Counted from the stretch's first letter, positions 49,747 to 59,804 are shown. The stretch: DNA of 64,000 nt from Nonomuraea typhae (GCF_009760925.1 NZ_VRLV01000001.1:1116001-1180000); one strand, 5' to 3'. Numbers and translations are program-made. Notes: a model not told the origin generated them from the letters alone.

Positions 49747-51078
49747 ATGGACCGTCGCCGTTTCCTCCAGCTCAGCGCCCTGGCCGCCGGGGGCACTCTG
49801 CTCAGTGCGTGCGGGGGAGGCGGCGGTCAATCGGCTCGGCCCGGTCCCACGGGCACCGCCGCGTCCGGCGAGATCACCGTGTGGAGCTGGCAGGGGCCGG
49901 CGGCGATGATGAAGGAGCTGGTCCCGGCGTTCACCAAGGAGTTCCCCAGGATCAAGGTGGACGTCCAGGACATCGGCAACCCGGCCATCTGGGACAAGAT
50001 CACGACCGGGCTGGCGGCGGGCGGGCAGGGGCTGGGTGACGTGCTGCACATCGGCGTCGACTATCTGCCCGCGTATATCGAGAAATTTCCGGACGGCCTC
50101 GCCGACCTCACCCCCCTCGGCGCCGGCCGGCACAAGACCGGGTTCGCCCAGGGCATGTGGGAGACCGTCAGCCGCGGCGGCAAGGTCTACGCCCTGCCCT
50201 GGGAGGCGAACTCGGCCGGCTTCTACTACCGCGCCGACCTCTTCGAGAAGGCCGGCGTCGACGTCGAGGCCATCGCCACCTGGGACGAGCTGATCGACGC
50301 CGGCGCCAAGCTCAAGGAGAAGACCGGAGTCCAGCTCCTCGGCATCGACAAGGCCGCCACCCAGGCCGACTCCGCCAACCTCTTCCAGGCGCTCATGCAG
50401 CTCCAGGACGCCTTCTACTTCGACATGCAGGGCAACATCACCCTCGACTCGCCCGCCGGCGTCACCGCGATGACGATCGTCAAGAAGCTCAACGACGCCG
50501 GCCTGGTCGCCGACTACGGCGGCGGCTGGGAGGCGATGATCGGCTCGATCAAGAAGGGCAGCGTGGCCGTCCAGCCGATGCCCACGTGGTTCGGCGGCAT
50601 CATCGAGGAGACCGTCCCCGCCGAGAAGGGCAAATGGAGGGTACGGCTGCCGCCGGCCGTCACCGCCGGAGGCAAGGTCGCGGCCGTGGTGAACTCGACC
50701 CACCTGGCCGTGGCCGGCACCAGCAGGCACCGGGAGGCGGCCTTCGCCTTCGCCGAGTACGTGCTGACCCGCCCCGGCAACCAGGTCGCGATCTACAAGG
50801 GCAAGGGCATCGCCCCCGCGCTCATGGCCGCCTACGACGATCCGGTCTTCCACGAGGAGTCGGCGTTCTTCGGCGGCCAGAAGAAGGGCGAGATCTTCCT
50901 CGGCGCGCTCAAGCAGCCCTCGTACGTCACCAACTACTCCGCCGACTACCCCCGCGCGCTCAAGGCGGTCACCGACGCCCAGACGAAGGTGCTGCTCAAG
51001 GGCGCCGACCCGGCCGCGGTCCTCAAGGAGGCGGCCGACCTGATCGGCCAGCAGACCGGCAGGAAGGTCCTCCGGTGA
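49747..51078 (+). CDS. sugar ABC substrate-binding lipoprotein
   Basis: A 443-residue extracellular binding protein. The signal has both a twin-arginine-like MDRRRFLQLS and a lipobox LLSAC (Cys about 20). The mature part begins EITVWSWQGPA, with the DIGNPAIWDKITTGLAAGG and ALPWEANSAGFYYR segments of family 1 carbohydrate-binding proteins. AGGAG precedes the ATG by 8 nt. It leads an operon with two permeases, an alpha-galactosidase-like enzyme and LacI, so a galactoside substrate is inferred. No ATPase gene is present; a shared MsiK-type ATPase elsewhere is likely. Confidence 0.92.
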   Translation: MDRRRFLQLSALAAGGTLLSACGGGGGQSARPGPTGTAASGEITVWSWQGPAAMMKELVPAFTKEFPRIKVDVQDIGNPAIWDKITTGLAAGGQGLGDVLHIGVDYLPAYIEKFPDGLADLTPLGAGRHKTGFAQGMWETVSRGGKVYALPWEANSAGFYYRADLFEKAGVDVEAIATWDELIDAGAKLKEKTGVQLLGIDKAATQADSANLFQALMQLQDAFYFDMQGNITLDSPAGVTAMTIVKKLNDAGLVADYGGGWEAMIGSIKKGSVAVQPMPTWFGGIIEETVPAEKGKWRVRLPPAVTAGGKVAAVVNSTHLAVAGTSRHREAAFAFAEYVLTRPGNQVAIYKGKGIAPALMAAYDDPVFHEESAFFGGQKKGEIFLGALKQPSYVTNYSADYPRALKAVTDAQTKVLLKGADPAAVLKEAADLIGQQTGRKVLR

Positions 51079-51956
51079 CGGCGTTCGCCGCGCGCCGCCC
51101 CGCCGTGTGGAAGGCGGCGCCGTACCTGTTCGTCCTGCCGGCCGTGGCGCTGTTCGCGATCTTCAAGCTGTATCCGATCGCCTGGTCGTTCGTGCTGAGC
51201 CTGTTCCGGACCGACGGCGCGCTGCAGACGTTCGCCGGCGGGGCCAACTACGCGCGGCTGGTGAACGATCCGCTGTTCTGGACGGCGCTGCGCAACACCG
51301 CGCTCATCCTCGTTGTGCAGGTGCCGGTCATGCTGGGCATCGCGATCGGGCTGGCGGTGGCGTTCAATTCCCGGCTGCTCGCGCTTAAATCGTTTCTACG
51401 GCTGGGCTTCTTCCTGCCGATGGTGACCGGGCTGGTGGCGTACGGGATCCTGTTCGGCGTCCTGCTCAACCCGCAGGGCGGGCTGGTCAACTGGTTCCTC
51501 GGGCTGCTCGGCATCCCCGCGGTGCCCTGGCTGACCGACACCCTGTGGGCGCGCATCGCCGTGGGCCTGGCGCTGACCTGGCACTACACCGGCTACAACG
51601 CGGTCATCTACCTGGCCAGGCTGCAGTCGCTGCCCAAGGACCACTACGACGCGGCGGCCGTGGACGGGGCGGGCGCCTGGCGGCGGTTCCGGCACGTGAC
51701 GCTGCCTGGGCTGCGGCCGGTGCTGCTGCTGACGGTGGTGATGTCCACGATCGGCACCCTGCAGCTGTTCGACGAGCCGTACGTGCTCACCGGCGGCGGC
51801 CCCGACAACGCCACTCTGACGCTCGGCATGTACCTGTACGTCAACGGCTTCCGCTACTTCGACTTCGGCTACGCCTCGGCCATCGCCTACGCGCTGGCCG
51901 TCATCATCGCGATCCTCGGCATCGTCCAGTTCAGGTTCCTGGGTGACAAATCATGA
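51075..51956 (+). CDS. sugar ABC permease (MalF type)
   Basis: A 293-residue permease with six membrane segments, an N-terminal YLFVLPAVALFAIFKLYPI helix, and the EAA loop DAAAVDGAGAWRRFRHVTLPG. Start GTG overlaps the SBP stop (GTGA), so they are coupled. Confidence 0.92.
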   Translation: MTAFAARRPAVWKAAPYLFVLPAVALFAIFKLYPIAWSFVLSLFRTDGALQTFAGGANYARLVNDPLFWTALRNTALILVVQVPVMLGIAIGLAVAFNSRLLALKSFLRLGFFLPMVTGLVAYGILFGVLLNPQGGLVNWFLGLLGIPAVPWLTDTLWARIAVGLALTWHYTGYNAVIYLARLQSLPKDHYDAAAVDGAGAWRRFRHVTLPGLRPVLLLTVVMSTIGTLQLFDEPYVLTGGGPDNATLTLGMYLYVNGFRYFDFGYASAIAYALAVIIAILGIVQFRFLGDKS

Positions 51957-52762
51957 AAAGGGTGATGCTGACCTCGTCGCTGCTCATCACGGTCACCGTC
52001 GTCCTGGTGCCGTTCTACTGGCTGGCCGTCGGCGCCACGCACGACACCGGCGACATCTTCGGCAGCCCGCCGCCCCTGCTCCCCGGCGGCCACCTCCTGG
52101 ACAACCTCGCCAACCTGGAACAGGGCATCGGCTTCAGCCGGACCGTGCTCAACTCCCTGCTGATCTCGCTCGTCTATACGGTGCTGTCCGGCGCGGTCTG
52201 CACACTGGCCGGGTACGGCTTCGCCAAGTACTCCTTCAGGGGCAGGGAACCGCTCTTCGGCCTGCTCATGCTGGGCCTGGTCATCCCCAGCCAGGTGACG
52301 CTGGTGCCGTTGTTCAAGATGATGCTGGCGCTCGACTGGCTCAACACCTACCAGGCGATCGTTTTACCGAACCTGGCGCTGCCGTTCGGCATCTTCCTGA
52401 TGCGGCAGAGCATGTCCGCCCTGCCGGACGAGTTGCTGGCCGCAGGGCGCGCCGACGGCTGCGGTGAGCTGCGGTTGTTCGTGCGGATCGTGCTGCCGCC
52501 GATGCGCCCGGCGCTGGCCGCCCTGGGCATCTACCTGTTCCTCTACCAGTGGAACGATTTCGTCTGGCCGCTCATCGCCCTGCGGACCAAGGACGCCTAC
52601 ACCATCCCCCTCGCCATCGCCTCCTTGCAGGGCGCCACCGAGACCGACTACGGCCAGATCCTCGCCGGCACCGCCGTGGCCGCCCTGCCGATGGCCGTGC
52701 TGTTCCTGTTGCTGCAACGACACTTCGTGTCCGGACTTCTCGCTGGAGCTGTGAAAGAGTGA
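51953..52762 (+). CDS. sugar ABC permease (MalG type)
   Basis: A 269-residue permease, MalG-like, with six membrane segments and the EAA loop AAGRADGCGELRLFVRIVLP. ATG overlaps the previous permease's stop. Its C-terminus is followed by a GTG that overlaps its stop and starts the alpha-galactosidase gene. Confidence 0.92.
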   Translation: MKRVMLTSSLLITVTVVLVPFYWLAVGATHDTGDIFGSPPPLLPGGHLLDNLANLEQGIGFSRTVLNSLLISLVYTVLSGAVCTLAGYGFAKYSFRGREPLFGLLMLGLVIPSQVTLVPLFKMMLALDWLNTYQAIVLPNLALPFGIFLMRQSMSALPDELLAAGRADGCGELRLFVRIVLPPMRPALAALGIYLFLYQWNDFVWPLIALRTKDAYTIPLAIASLQGATETDYGQILAGTAVAALPMAVLFLLLQRHFVSGLLAGAVKE

Positions 52763-54654
52763 GCGTCACCACGGCCGGGCTGGCCCCCGCGCCCACCGCG
52801 CCCCTGCTCGACGACGTACGGCTGGCGGTCCTGCCCGCCTCCGCCCGCTGGGAGCTGACGCCCGGGCCCGGAGGCGCCGCCGTCCTCGAGATCCACTCCG
52901 AGGAGGAGTTGGAGATCAGGCTGTCGGTCCCCTTGGGGGACGCGGTGGGCTTCTGGCACCCCGACTGCCGCTGGAGCCGCACCATCGTCGCCGACTGGGC
53001 GGGACGGGCCGAGACGTCGCTGGTCAAGGGGGCGGCCGCGGGGTGCCTGTACGACAGCGCAGGGGAAACCATGCTGACCTTCGCCGCCGCCGACCCGGTG
53101 CCGGAATCCTCGATGCGCTTCGGGGTGTCGGAGGAGAACAAGGTCTTCGTGGTTCACCTGAGGGTTCCGGGCGGCCTGCCGTACCGGCTGCTGCTGGCGC
53201 CGCGCGCGGCGAGCGTGGCGACGGCGATGCGGCTCCTGCGGTCGGAACTCGCGGAGAGGCTAGCGGGTCTTGCGGAGGGGCCAGCGGCTCTTGCGGGGGG
53301 CCCGCCAGGGCTTACGGAGGGCCCGCCGGAGCTTGCGGAGGGCCCGCCGGGGCTTGCGGAGGGCCCGCCGGGGCTTGCGGTTGGGACGGCGGTGCCGCGG
53401 GCTGGACTCGCGGGCGAGACGGCGGGGGCGGGGCGTGCGCCGGTGCCTGAGGCGGCTCGGGTGCCGGTTTACTCGACCTGGTACGGCTTCAGCCAGGCGG
53501 TCGAGGCGGCGGCCGTGGAGGAGGAGGCGCGGCTGGCCGCCGAGCTGGGGTGCGGTGTGGTCATCGTGGACGACGGGTGGCAGGAGAAGGGGAACGGGCG
53601 CGGTTATGCGGGCGTAGGCGACTGGCGTCCGGATGTCACGAAATTTCCGGATCTGGCGGGGCATGTTGCCCGGGTCCAGGCGCTCGGGCTCACCTACATG
53701 CTCTGGGTGGCGCCCCTGCTGCTCGGCGCCGAGGCCGACTGCTTCGACCGGCTTGCCCAGTATGCCCCGGCGTCCGGCGGCTCGCCCGGCGCCCGCGTTC
53801 TCGACCCCCGCCACCCCGAGGTCCGCCGCCACGTCGTGGAGACCTGTGCCCGGCTGGTACGCGACTACGGCCTCGACGGCCTGAAAATCGATTTTCTCGA
53901 CGAGGCCATGGTCTACGCCGGCAAACCGGCCCACGGCGACGTCACCGACGTGGGCGTGGCCATGCGCCTCCTGCTCACCGAGGTACGGCAGGCGCTCGGG
54001 CCGGGGAAGCTCACCGAGCTGCGCCAGCCGTACACCGGGCCCGGCATGGCCGGGTTCGGCACCATGCTGCGGGCCGACGACTGCCCGGCCGACGCCGTGG
54101 CCAACCGGGTGCGCACGATCGACGTCGGGCTGCTGGCCGTGGGCGGCGCCGTCCACGCCGACATGCTCATGTGGGACCCGGCCGCGCCGCCCGCGAGCGC
54201 CGCCAGGCAGCTGATCGGCGCGCTGCACGCCGTACCGCAGATCTCCGCGCGGCTCGCGGGGCTCAGCGCGGACCACCGCGCGATGCTGCGCTTCTGGCTC
54301 GCGCAGTGGCGGCGGCTGCGCCCGCTGCTGCTGGACGGCGAGGTGGAGCCGGGGCGGCCCGACGAGCTGTATCCGGTGGTGCGGGCCGAGCGCGGCGACG
54401 CCTGCGTGATCACCGTGAGCGCCGCGCGCGTGGCGGCCCTGGACACCGCGCGGCACCGTAAGATCACGTTGGTCAACGGTACGGCGGCGCCACGGCTCGT
54501 CCTCGAGGTCACCGGGCCGGGAGGCGCCTTCGCGACCGTGGTCCACGACGCCGCCGGCCGTATCATCGAGCGGGCGGAGCGGCGGCTCGAGCCCGGCCTG
54601 AGCGTGCTGAGCGTGCCACCCTCGGGGCTGGCGATTCTGGAGGGGACCCCGTGA
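52759..54654 (+). CDS. GH36-type alpha-galactosidase-like glycosidase
   Basis: A 631-residue glycosidase of the GH36/GH-D clan. The N-terminal beta-sandwich leads to the TIM barrel with VPVYSTWYGFSQ, VVIVDDGWQEKGNG, the nucleophile Asp in GLKIDFLDEA (about 377), and the acid/base Asp in MLRADDCPADA (about 440). No signal peptide: it acts on imported oligosaccharides. Six degenerate 7-residue repeats (PPGLAEG) sit between the first two domains (about 168-209). GTG overlaps the permease stop. Confidence 0.88.
   Translation: MSVTTAGLAPAPTAPLLDDVRLAVLPASARWELTPGPGGAAVLEIHSEEELEIRLSVPLGDAVGFWHPDCRWSRTIVADWAGRAETSLVKGAAAGCLYDSAGETMLTFAAADPVPESSMRFGVSEENKVFVVHLRVPGGLPYRLLLAPRAASVATAMRLLRSELAERLAGLAEGPAALAGGPPGLTEGPPELAEGPPGLAEGPPGLAVGTAVPRAGLAGETAGAGRAPVPEAARVPVYSTWYGFSQAVEAAAVEEEARLAAELGCGVVIVDDGWQEKGNGRGYAGVGDWRPDVTKFPDLAGHVARVQALGLTYMLWVAPLLLGAEADCFDRLAQYAPASGGSPGARVLDPRHPEVRRHVVETCARLVRDYGLDGLKIDFLDEAMVYAGKPAHGDVTDVGVAMRLLLTEVRQALGPGKLTELRQPYTGPGMAGFGTMLRADDCPADAVANRVRTIDVGLLAVGGAVHADMLMWDPAAPPASAARQLIGALHAVPQISARLAGLSADHRAMLRFWLAQWRRLRPLLLDGEVEPGRPDELYPVVRAERGDACVITVSAARVAALDTARHRKITLVNGTAAPRLVLEVTGPGGAFATVVHDAAGRIIERAERRLEPGLSVLSVPPSGLAILEGTP
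53260..53385 (+). repeat. six in-frame 21-nt repeats within the glycosidase gene
   Basis: Units of 21 nt starting at 53260, 53281, 53302, 53323, 53344 and 53365 encode LAGLAEG, PAALAGG, PPGLTEG, PPELAEG, PPGLAEG and PPGLAVG. The last three are nearly identical, indicating recent expansion. Confidence 0.9.
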
Positions 54655-55643
54655 AGATCGGCATCACCGAGCTGGCCGCCCGGGCGGGCGTGAGTGAGGC
54701 CACGGTCAGCCGGGTGATCAACCGGCGCTCCGGCGTCGCCGCCAAGACCCGCGAGGCCGTCGAGCGGGCCATGAACGAGCTCGGATACGAACGTTCCACC
54801 CGCGGCCAGATCGTCGCCGTGATCACGCCCTGGCTGTCCAACCCGTTCTTCTCCGACGCCGCCGAGCTGATGGAGGCCGCGCTCGCGCCCCACGGGCTCA
54901 AGGGAGTGCTCTGCCCGGCGCTGCCCGGCGGCATACAGGAACGCGAGTTCGTCACCTCGCTGGCCGACCACGGGGTCGCGGCGGTGGTGTTCCTGTCGGC
55001 CAGCAACACCGTCGAAGGCGCCGACCCCGAAACGTTCAACATCCTCGCCGCCCGGCGCATCCCGTTCGTCGGCGTCAACGGCGGCTTCGAGGGCCACGAC
55101 GCGCCGGTGTACTCCACGGACGACTACCAGTCGGCCGAACTGGCCGTCGACCACCTGTGGGCGCTGGGCCACCGGCGGATCGGCATCGCCTCGGGCCCGG
55201 CCGGCAACCAGCCCGCCGACCGGCGGGTCAAGGGCTTCCGCGCGGCGCTGGCCCGGCGCGGCGTGCCCGACTGCGAGCCGTGGATCGTGCGCCAGCACTA
55301 CACCATCGAGGGCGGCCAGTCGGCCACGCTCAGCCTGCTCAAACAGGACGTCACCGCGATCGTCGCGGCCAGCGACTTCATGGCGCTCGGGGTGATCCGC
55401 GGTGCCCGCCGCGAGGGCCTGTCGGTGCCCGCGGACCTCTCGGTCGTCGGCCACGACGGCTCCATGATCATGGAGTTCGCCGACCCGCCGCTGACCACGG
55501 TCCGCCAGCCGGTGGACCGCCTGGCCAAGGAGGTCGCCAGGGGCGTGGTCGCCCTGGTGAGCAACCGCGAGGTGCCCTCGGGCGAGCTGTTGTTCAGCCC
55601 CGACCTGGTCGTGCGCGGCTCCACGGCCCCGCCGCGCGCCTGA
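54651..55643 (+). CDS. LacI-family sugar regulator
   Basis: A 330-residue LacI-type repressor: HTH ITELAARAGVSEATVSRVIN (about residues 4-23), hinge, and a periplasmic-binding-protein-like sensor domain with AVITPWLSNPFFSD and VVAFVSASN-like segments. GGAGGGG lies 6 nt before the GTG, which overlaps the glycosidase stop. Being last in the operon it probably controls, it is likely autoregulated; the GAAA-AC-TTTC site at 49659 is a candidate target. Confidence 0.92.
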   Translation: MKIGITELAARAGVSEATVSRVINRRSGVAAKTREAVERAMNELGYERSTRGQIVAVITPWLSNPFFSDAAELMEAALAPHGLKGVLCPALPGGIQEREFVTSLADHGVAAVVFLSASNTVEGADPETFNILAARRIPFVGVNGGFEGHDAPVYSTDDYQSAELAVDHLWALGHRRIGIASGPAGNQPADRRVKGFRAALARRGVPDCEPWIVRQHYTIEGGQSATLSLLKQDVTAIVAASDFMALGVIRGARREGLSVPADLSVVGHDGSMIMEFADPPLTTVRQPVDRLAKEVARGVVALVSNREVPSGELLFSPDLVVRGSTAPPRA

Positions 55644-55652
55644 CGTCCCCGC

Positions 55653-55720
55653 AGCCGGTACGGCGCGGCCAGTCAGCCGGCATGGCACGGCCGTCCGCAC
55701 AGCCGGTACGGCGCGGCCAC
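55653..55720. repeat. three 20-nt repeats after the lacI gene
   Basis: CAGCCGGTACGGCGCGGCCA is found at 55653-55672 and 55701-55720, with a degenerate copy at 55675-55694. Confidence 0.85.
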
Positions 55721-55742
55721 GCCGTACCACCACCACGAGCAC

Positions 55743-55799
55743 GCCCTACGCCCAGCTAACCGCCCTATGCCCAGCTAACCGCCCTACGCCCAGATAAGC
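55743..55799. repeat. three 19-nt tandem repeats
   Basis: CGCCCTACGCCCAGCTAAC at 55743-55761 is followed by near-identical copies at 55762-55780 and 55781-55799. No coding frame is evident. They lie 75 nt upstream of the secreted glycosidase-like gene. Confidence 0.9.
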
Positions 55800-55874
55800 G
55801 CCACGAACACGACATAGAGCGACATATCCAGACCTCTGATACACGCACGATTCATCCGATCATCGGGAGACCCC

Positions 55875-57809
55875 ATGAAACGCATCGTGTTAACCACCAC
55901 CCTGCTCGCCGCCGCCCTCGTCACCCCCGCCCAAGCCCAGGCCCGGACCGCCACACCCCCGCTCGTCATCCTCAACCCCGGCTTCGAGAAGGGCGCCGAA
56001 GCCTGGACCTTCACCCCCGGCACCGGCGTGGCCACCAACAACCCGCACGGCGGCACCCGCCTCATCTACCTCGACTCCGGCCCGGGCAAGAGCGTCCGCC
56101 AGACGATCACCGTGCCCGCCACCGGCCGCTACTCGATCTCCGCCTGGATCGCCACCGGCGGCGCGGGCGGCACCTTCACCGCCACGGTCAACGGCGCCCA
56201 GGCGGACTCCGTGACCCTCCCAGCCCGCAGCATCTACAGCCGCTACACCCTGACCGGCCTCAGTCTGACCGCGGGCGACACCCTGGAGATCGCCTTCGGC
56301 TCCGGCAACGGCTGGGTCAACGCCGACGACCTCATGATCTCCCCGGCCGCCCCGGCAAGCCCGGTGATCACCTCGGGCAACACCAAGATCGTCGCGATGT
56401 TCGACTGGGCCAAGGCCAAGGCGGCGAGCTGGGTCCACCAGGACGGCGTCGTCGGCCCCATCAACATCGGCGCCACGAACCCGGTCGACCCCGGCGAAGC
56501 CCCGTACACCCCGACCTACTGGGCGGGCTACGCCCACCGCACCGCCTACTACTCCCGCGACCTGGCCCACCAGCTCGCCGGCGCCCAGATTCTGGGCTTC
56601 TCCGCGGAGAACAAGAACATGCTGCGCTCCTTCGCCGCCTCCGCCACGCCCGAGCACAAGTACTACCCGGTGTGGGCGATCAACTTCGACGCCAAGACCT
56701 GGCACACCATCGACTACAAGTCCCCGGTCAACTTCGTGCGCGAGGTCCCGGCCACCTTCGAACTGGTCGAGAAGGCCAACCAGGCATTCCGCTGGACCGG
56801 CGACCGCTCCTACCTCGACGACCCGGTCTTCTGGGACTACTACCGCAACGCCACCACCGGCTTCGTCGCCCAGCACGACGGCGCCAGGCCGAACGGCGTG
56901 GCCGAGGGCACCGGCAAGGGCATCTTCCAGGGCGTGGCCAGCTACAACGAGGTCAGCCGGGAGCCCCTGGCCGAGGCGGGCGACGGCATCGGCGCCCAGT
57001 ACCAGGCATTCCGCGCCCTGGCCGAGATGGCGCAGGACAAGCACGAGGTACGGCTTGCCCGCACGACCGCCCGGCAGGCCACGGACCTCAAGCGGTACTT
57101 CAACCAGACCTGGAGCGTGAAGCCGGGCACCGGCGAGTTCGTCCGCGCCTACACCATCGATGGCACCCCGCTGACCGGCTTCGGCAAGGAGAACAGCTGG
57201 TTCATGCCGATGAAGGGCATCGTCGAGGCCGGCCCGCGCAACGAGGCGTACCTGGACTTCATCGACACCGAGGCCACCGGCGCAGGGCGGCCGGCCAACA
57301 TCGAGGCCATCACCTACCTGCCCGACACCTTCTTCCGCCACAACCGCAACGAGACGGCCTGGAAGTGGATGCAGCACGTCTACGACGAGCGTGAAACCCG
57401 CCACGTCAGCAACCGCCAGGGCCTCAACGGCGACTACCCGGAGGTTCCGTTCACCCTGGTCAGCCAGACGGTCGAGGGCCTGATGGGCGTCCAGCCCGAC
57501 GCCCCGAGGCGAGCCGTCGCCACGCAGTCCCGCCTGCCCGGCGACATCCCCTGGCTCCAGGTGGCCGCGATCCCCGTCGGCGCGGGCACCGTGGACGTCC
57601 GCCACGACGGCCGGGCCTCGACCACGTTCACCAACCGCACCGGCGCCAAGATCGCCTGGGAGGCCCGCTTCCCCGCCGGGCACCGGTGGCTGACCGTCGA
57701 CGGCCGGCGCAAGCCGGGCACCCAGAAGGTGATCGACGGCGTCACGTACACCGTGACCGTCGTCAACGTCCCCGACGGCCGGAGCACGAACGTCACCGTC
57801 GCGAGCTGA
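55875..57809 (+). CDS. secreted glycoside-hydrolase-like protein
   Basis: A 644-residue exported protein. A Sec signal (MKRIVLTTTLLAAALVTPAQA) is followed by a carbohydrate-binding beta-sandwich (about 30-155, PLVILNPGFEKGAEAWTF) and a large helical domain rich in Trp, Tyr and acidic residues (HRTAYYSRDLAHQLAGAQIL, GKENSWFMPMKGI) like an (alpha/alpha)6 glycosidase. I cannot name the family or confirm catalytic acids. GGGAG before the ATG; the arms CCGAT and ATCGG (55857-55867) overlap its upstream edge. Confidence 0.75.
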   Translation: MKRIVLTTTLLAAALVTPAQAQARTATPPLVILNPGFEKGAEAWTFTPGTGVATNNPHGGTRLIYLDSGPGKSVRQTITVPATGRYSISAWIATGGAGGTFTATVNGAQADSVTLPARSIYSRYTLTGLSLTAGDTLEIAFGSGNGWVNADDLMISPAAPASPVITSGNTKIVAMFDWAKAKAASWVHQDGVVGPINIGATNPVDPGEAPYTPTYWAGYAHRTAYYSRDLAHQLAGAQILGFSAENKNMLRSFAASATPEHKYYPVWAINFDAKTWHTIDYKSPVNFVREVPATFELVEKANQAFRWTGDRSYLDDPVFWDYYRNATTGFVAQHDGARPNGVAEGTGKGIFQGVASYNEVSREPLAEAGDGIGAQYQAFRALAEMAQDKHEVRLARTTARQATDLKRYFNQTWSVKPGTGEFVRAYTIDGTPLTGFGKENSWFMPMKGIVEAGPRNEAYLDFIDTEATGAGRPANIEAITYLPDTFFRHNRNETAWKWMQHVYDERETRHVSNRQGLNGDYPEVPFTLVSQTVEGLMGVQPDAPRRAVATQSRLPGDIPWLQVAAIPVGAGTVDVRHDGRASTTFTNRTGAKIAWEARFPAGHRWLTVDGRRKPGTQKVIDGVTYTVTVVNVPDGRSTNVTVAS

Positions 57810-57821
57810 CACCCCACGCCG

Positions 57822-57862
57822 GGCACGGGCGGGCAGAACGCAACCCGCCGCCCGCCCGTGCC
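57822..57862. terminator. 13-bp stem terminator between convergent genes
   Basis: Perfect 13-bp arms (57822-57834 and 57850-57862) with a 15-nt loop lie between the secreted protein gene (+) and the response regulator gene (-). Confidence 0.7.
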
Positions 57863-57876
57863 GGGTTGTCCGGGTC

Positions 57877-58536
57877 TCAGTCGCCCGGCCGGATGAGCCC
57901 GCTCTCGTAGGCGTAGACGATGGCCTGAGCGCGGTCGCGCAGCCCCAGCTTGGTCAGGAACCGCCCCACATGGGTCTTGACCGTCTGCTCCGACAACACC
58001 AGCTTGCCGGCGATCTCCTGGTTGGACAGCCCCCGCGAGACCAGCACGAGCACCTCGGTCTCCCGCTCGGTCAGCTCGCCCAGCCGCCGGGCGGACGGGG
58101 CGCGCGGCCCGCCGAGCCGGGCGAACTCCCGGATGAGCCGCCGGGTGACGGCCGGAGCCAGCAACGCCTCGCCGGCGGCCACCACCCGGACCGCCTCGGC
58201 GAGCTGAACGGCGGAGGCGTCCTTCAACAGGAACCCGCTGGCCCCGGACCGCAGCGCCTCGTACACGTAGTCATCCAGATCAAACGTCGTCAGGATCAGG
58301 ATTTTCGCCGAAATCTCGGCGTGCTCGGAGATCCGGCGTGTCGCCTCCAGGCCATCCATCACCGGCATTCGGATGTCCATCAGCACCACGTCCGGCTGCA
58401 GCTCGACGGCCCGCTCGATGGCCTCCCGCCCGTCGGCCGCCTCGCCCACCACCTCGATGTCCGGCTGCGCGCTGAGGAAGACCGTGAAGCCGGTCCTGAC
58501 CATGCCCTGGTCGTCGGCGATGAGAACCCGGATCAC
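57877..58536 (-). CDS. NarL/LuxR-family response regulator
   Basis: A 219-residue response regulator: receiver acidic pair IADDQG, phospho-Asp54 in [12 protein letters not shown], Lys in FLLKDAS, and the C-terminal Lux[24 protein letters not shown]. Overlaps the sensor kinase gene by 4 nt, so they form a two-component pair. Targets unknown. Confidence 0.95.
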   Translation of the reverse strand: MIRVLIADDQGMVRTGFTVFLSAQPDIEVVGEAADGREAIERAVELQPDVVLMDIRMPVMDGLEATRRISEHAEISAKILILTTFDLDDYVYEALRSGASGFLLKDASAVQLAEAVRVVAAGEALLAPAVTRRLIREFARLGGPRAPSARRLGELTERETEVLVLVSRGLSNQEIAGKLVLSEQTVKTHVGRFLTKLGLRDRAQAIVYAYESGLIRPGD

Positions 58537-59804
58537 GCCGCACCCACCGGAAGCCGCGCGACCACTTCGAACCCGTCGTCGATGGGCCCGGCCTCCAGGC
58601 TCCCGCTGAGCATCTCCACCCGCTCGCGCATGCCCACGAGCCCGTGCCCGGCGGACTTCGCCGCGGGCCGGGCGACGGGATGCTTCGACGGCCCGTTGGC
58701 GACCCGGACCACGAGCTCGCTCCCGGTCCGCGCCACCTCCAGGGACACGGTCGCGCCCGGCGCGTGCCGCATCACGTTGCTCAGGGACTCCTGCACGATC
58801 CTGTACGCCGACAGCGCCACGGCCTGCGGCACCCCTTCCGTGGTTCCCGATCTTCTGAAGAGTACGGCCAGCCCGGCCGCCCGTGCGTTGGCCACCAGCT
58901 CGTTCACGCGCTCGAGATCGGGCTGGGGCGCGGTCTCCTTGCGGCCGTCGGCGTCACGCAGCACGCCGAGCACCTGGCGGAGCTGGGCGATGGCCTCCAG
59001 CGAGAGCGCGCGGATCTCGGCCAGTCCCTCCTCCAGCTGCTTGGCGTTCCCGCGGGCCTTGAGCGGCACCGCCTCCGCCTGGATGGCGATCACCGACATG
59101 TGGTGCGCGACCACGTCGTGCAGCTCGCGGGCGATGCGCGCGCGTTCCTCCAGGACGGCCTGCGCCCCTTCCGCCGCCCCTTTGAGCTTCTCCTCCTCGG
59201 CCAACTTGACGGCGGCCTGCCGCCGGGCCCGCACGTTGTAGCCGAGCACGATCGGCACGGCGAAGATGATCCCGCCCACCGCCAGCACGTACACGTTGAT
59301 CGAGGCGAGGAAGACGATGGACACGACCCAGGTGGCGACGGCGACGGGCATCTCGGTCCTGGAGGCCACGGTGTAGAGGACCAGCACGTACATCGTGATC
59401 ATGGGCCAGGTGTAGGTGATGCCCTGGGGGCTGAAGCCGTCGATCCACCTGTCCAGGTACAGGGCCACCGGCAGCAGCCCGATCGCGAGGCGCCAGGCGG
59501 CCATCGGCCAGCGATCGCGCACGAGCACGGGCAGCGAGTAGCACAGCGTCGTGAGGATGAAGGGAAGCTGCGGAGGCTGGGTGATGCCCCTTTCCTCGAG
59601 CCTGGCCCAGAGGTCGGAGGAGGTGGTCAGGTAGATGACCAGCGCGAGTATCGCGTCCGCCAGCCGTACCGCGTCGAAGGTGAACGGGAAGACGGCCTCC
59701 GGCGCGGCGTAGCGCAGGCGGCGGCCGGCGAGCGGGGCGGGATCGGCCGTGCCCGTGAACAGTGCGAGCTTGAGCGGCCGCACCAGGGCGGGGAACATCA
59801 TCAC
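58533..59804 (-). CDS. NarL-type sensor histidine kinase
   Basis: A 423-residue membrane kinase. Several N-terminal hydrophobic segments (about residues 45-205) carry no recognisable sensor domain; then [19 protein letters not shown] (phospho-His about 229, HisKA_3 type), the N box [11 protein letters not shown] and the G box [11 protein letters not shown]. The input signal is unknown. Start could be GTG 59804 or the following ATGs; TAGGGT (59811-59806) suggests a leaderless start. Confidence 0.92.
   Translation of the reverse strand: MMMFPALVRPLKLALFTGTADPAPLAGRRLRYAAPEAVFPFTFDAVRLADAILALVIYLTTSSDLWARLEERGITQPPQLPFILTTLCYSLPVLVRDRWPMAAWRLAIGLLPVALYLDRWIDGFSPQGITYTWPMITMYVLVLYTVASRTEMPVAVATWVVSIVFLASINVYVLAVGGIIFAVPIVLGYNVRARRQAAVKLAEEEKLKGAAEGAQAVLEERARIARELHDVVAHHMSVIAIQAEAVPLKARGNAKQLEEGLAEIRALSLEAIAQLRQVLGVLRDADGRKETAPQPDLERVNELVANARAAGLAVLFRRSGTTEGVPQAVALSAYRIVQESLSNVMRHAPGATVSLEVARTGSELVVRVANGPSKHPVARPAAKSAGHGLVGMRERVEMLSGSLEAGPIDDGFEVVARLPVGAA

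Noticed and set aside
55653..55799. Possible CRISPR array or attachment site
   Set aside because: Units are too short, nearly contiguous, and there is no integrase or tRNA gene nearby.
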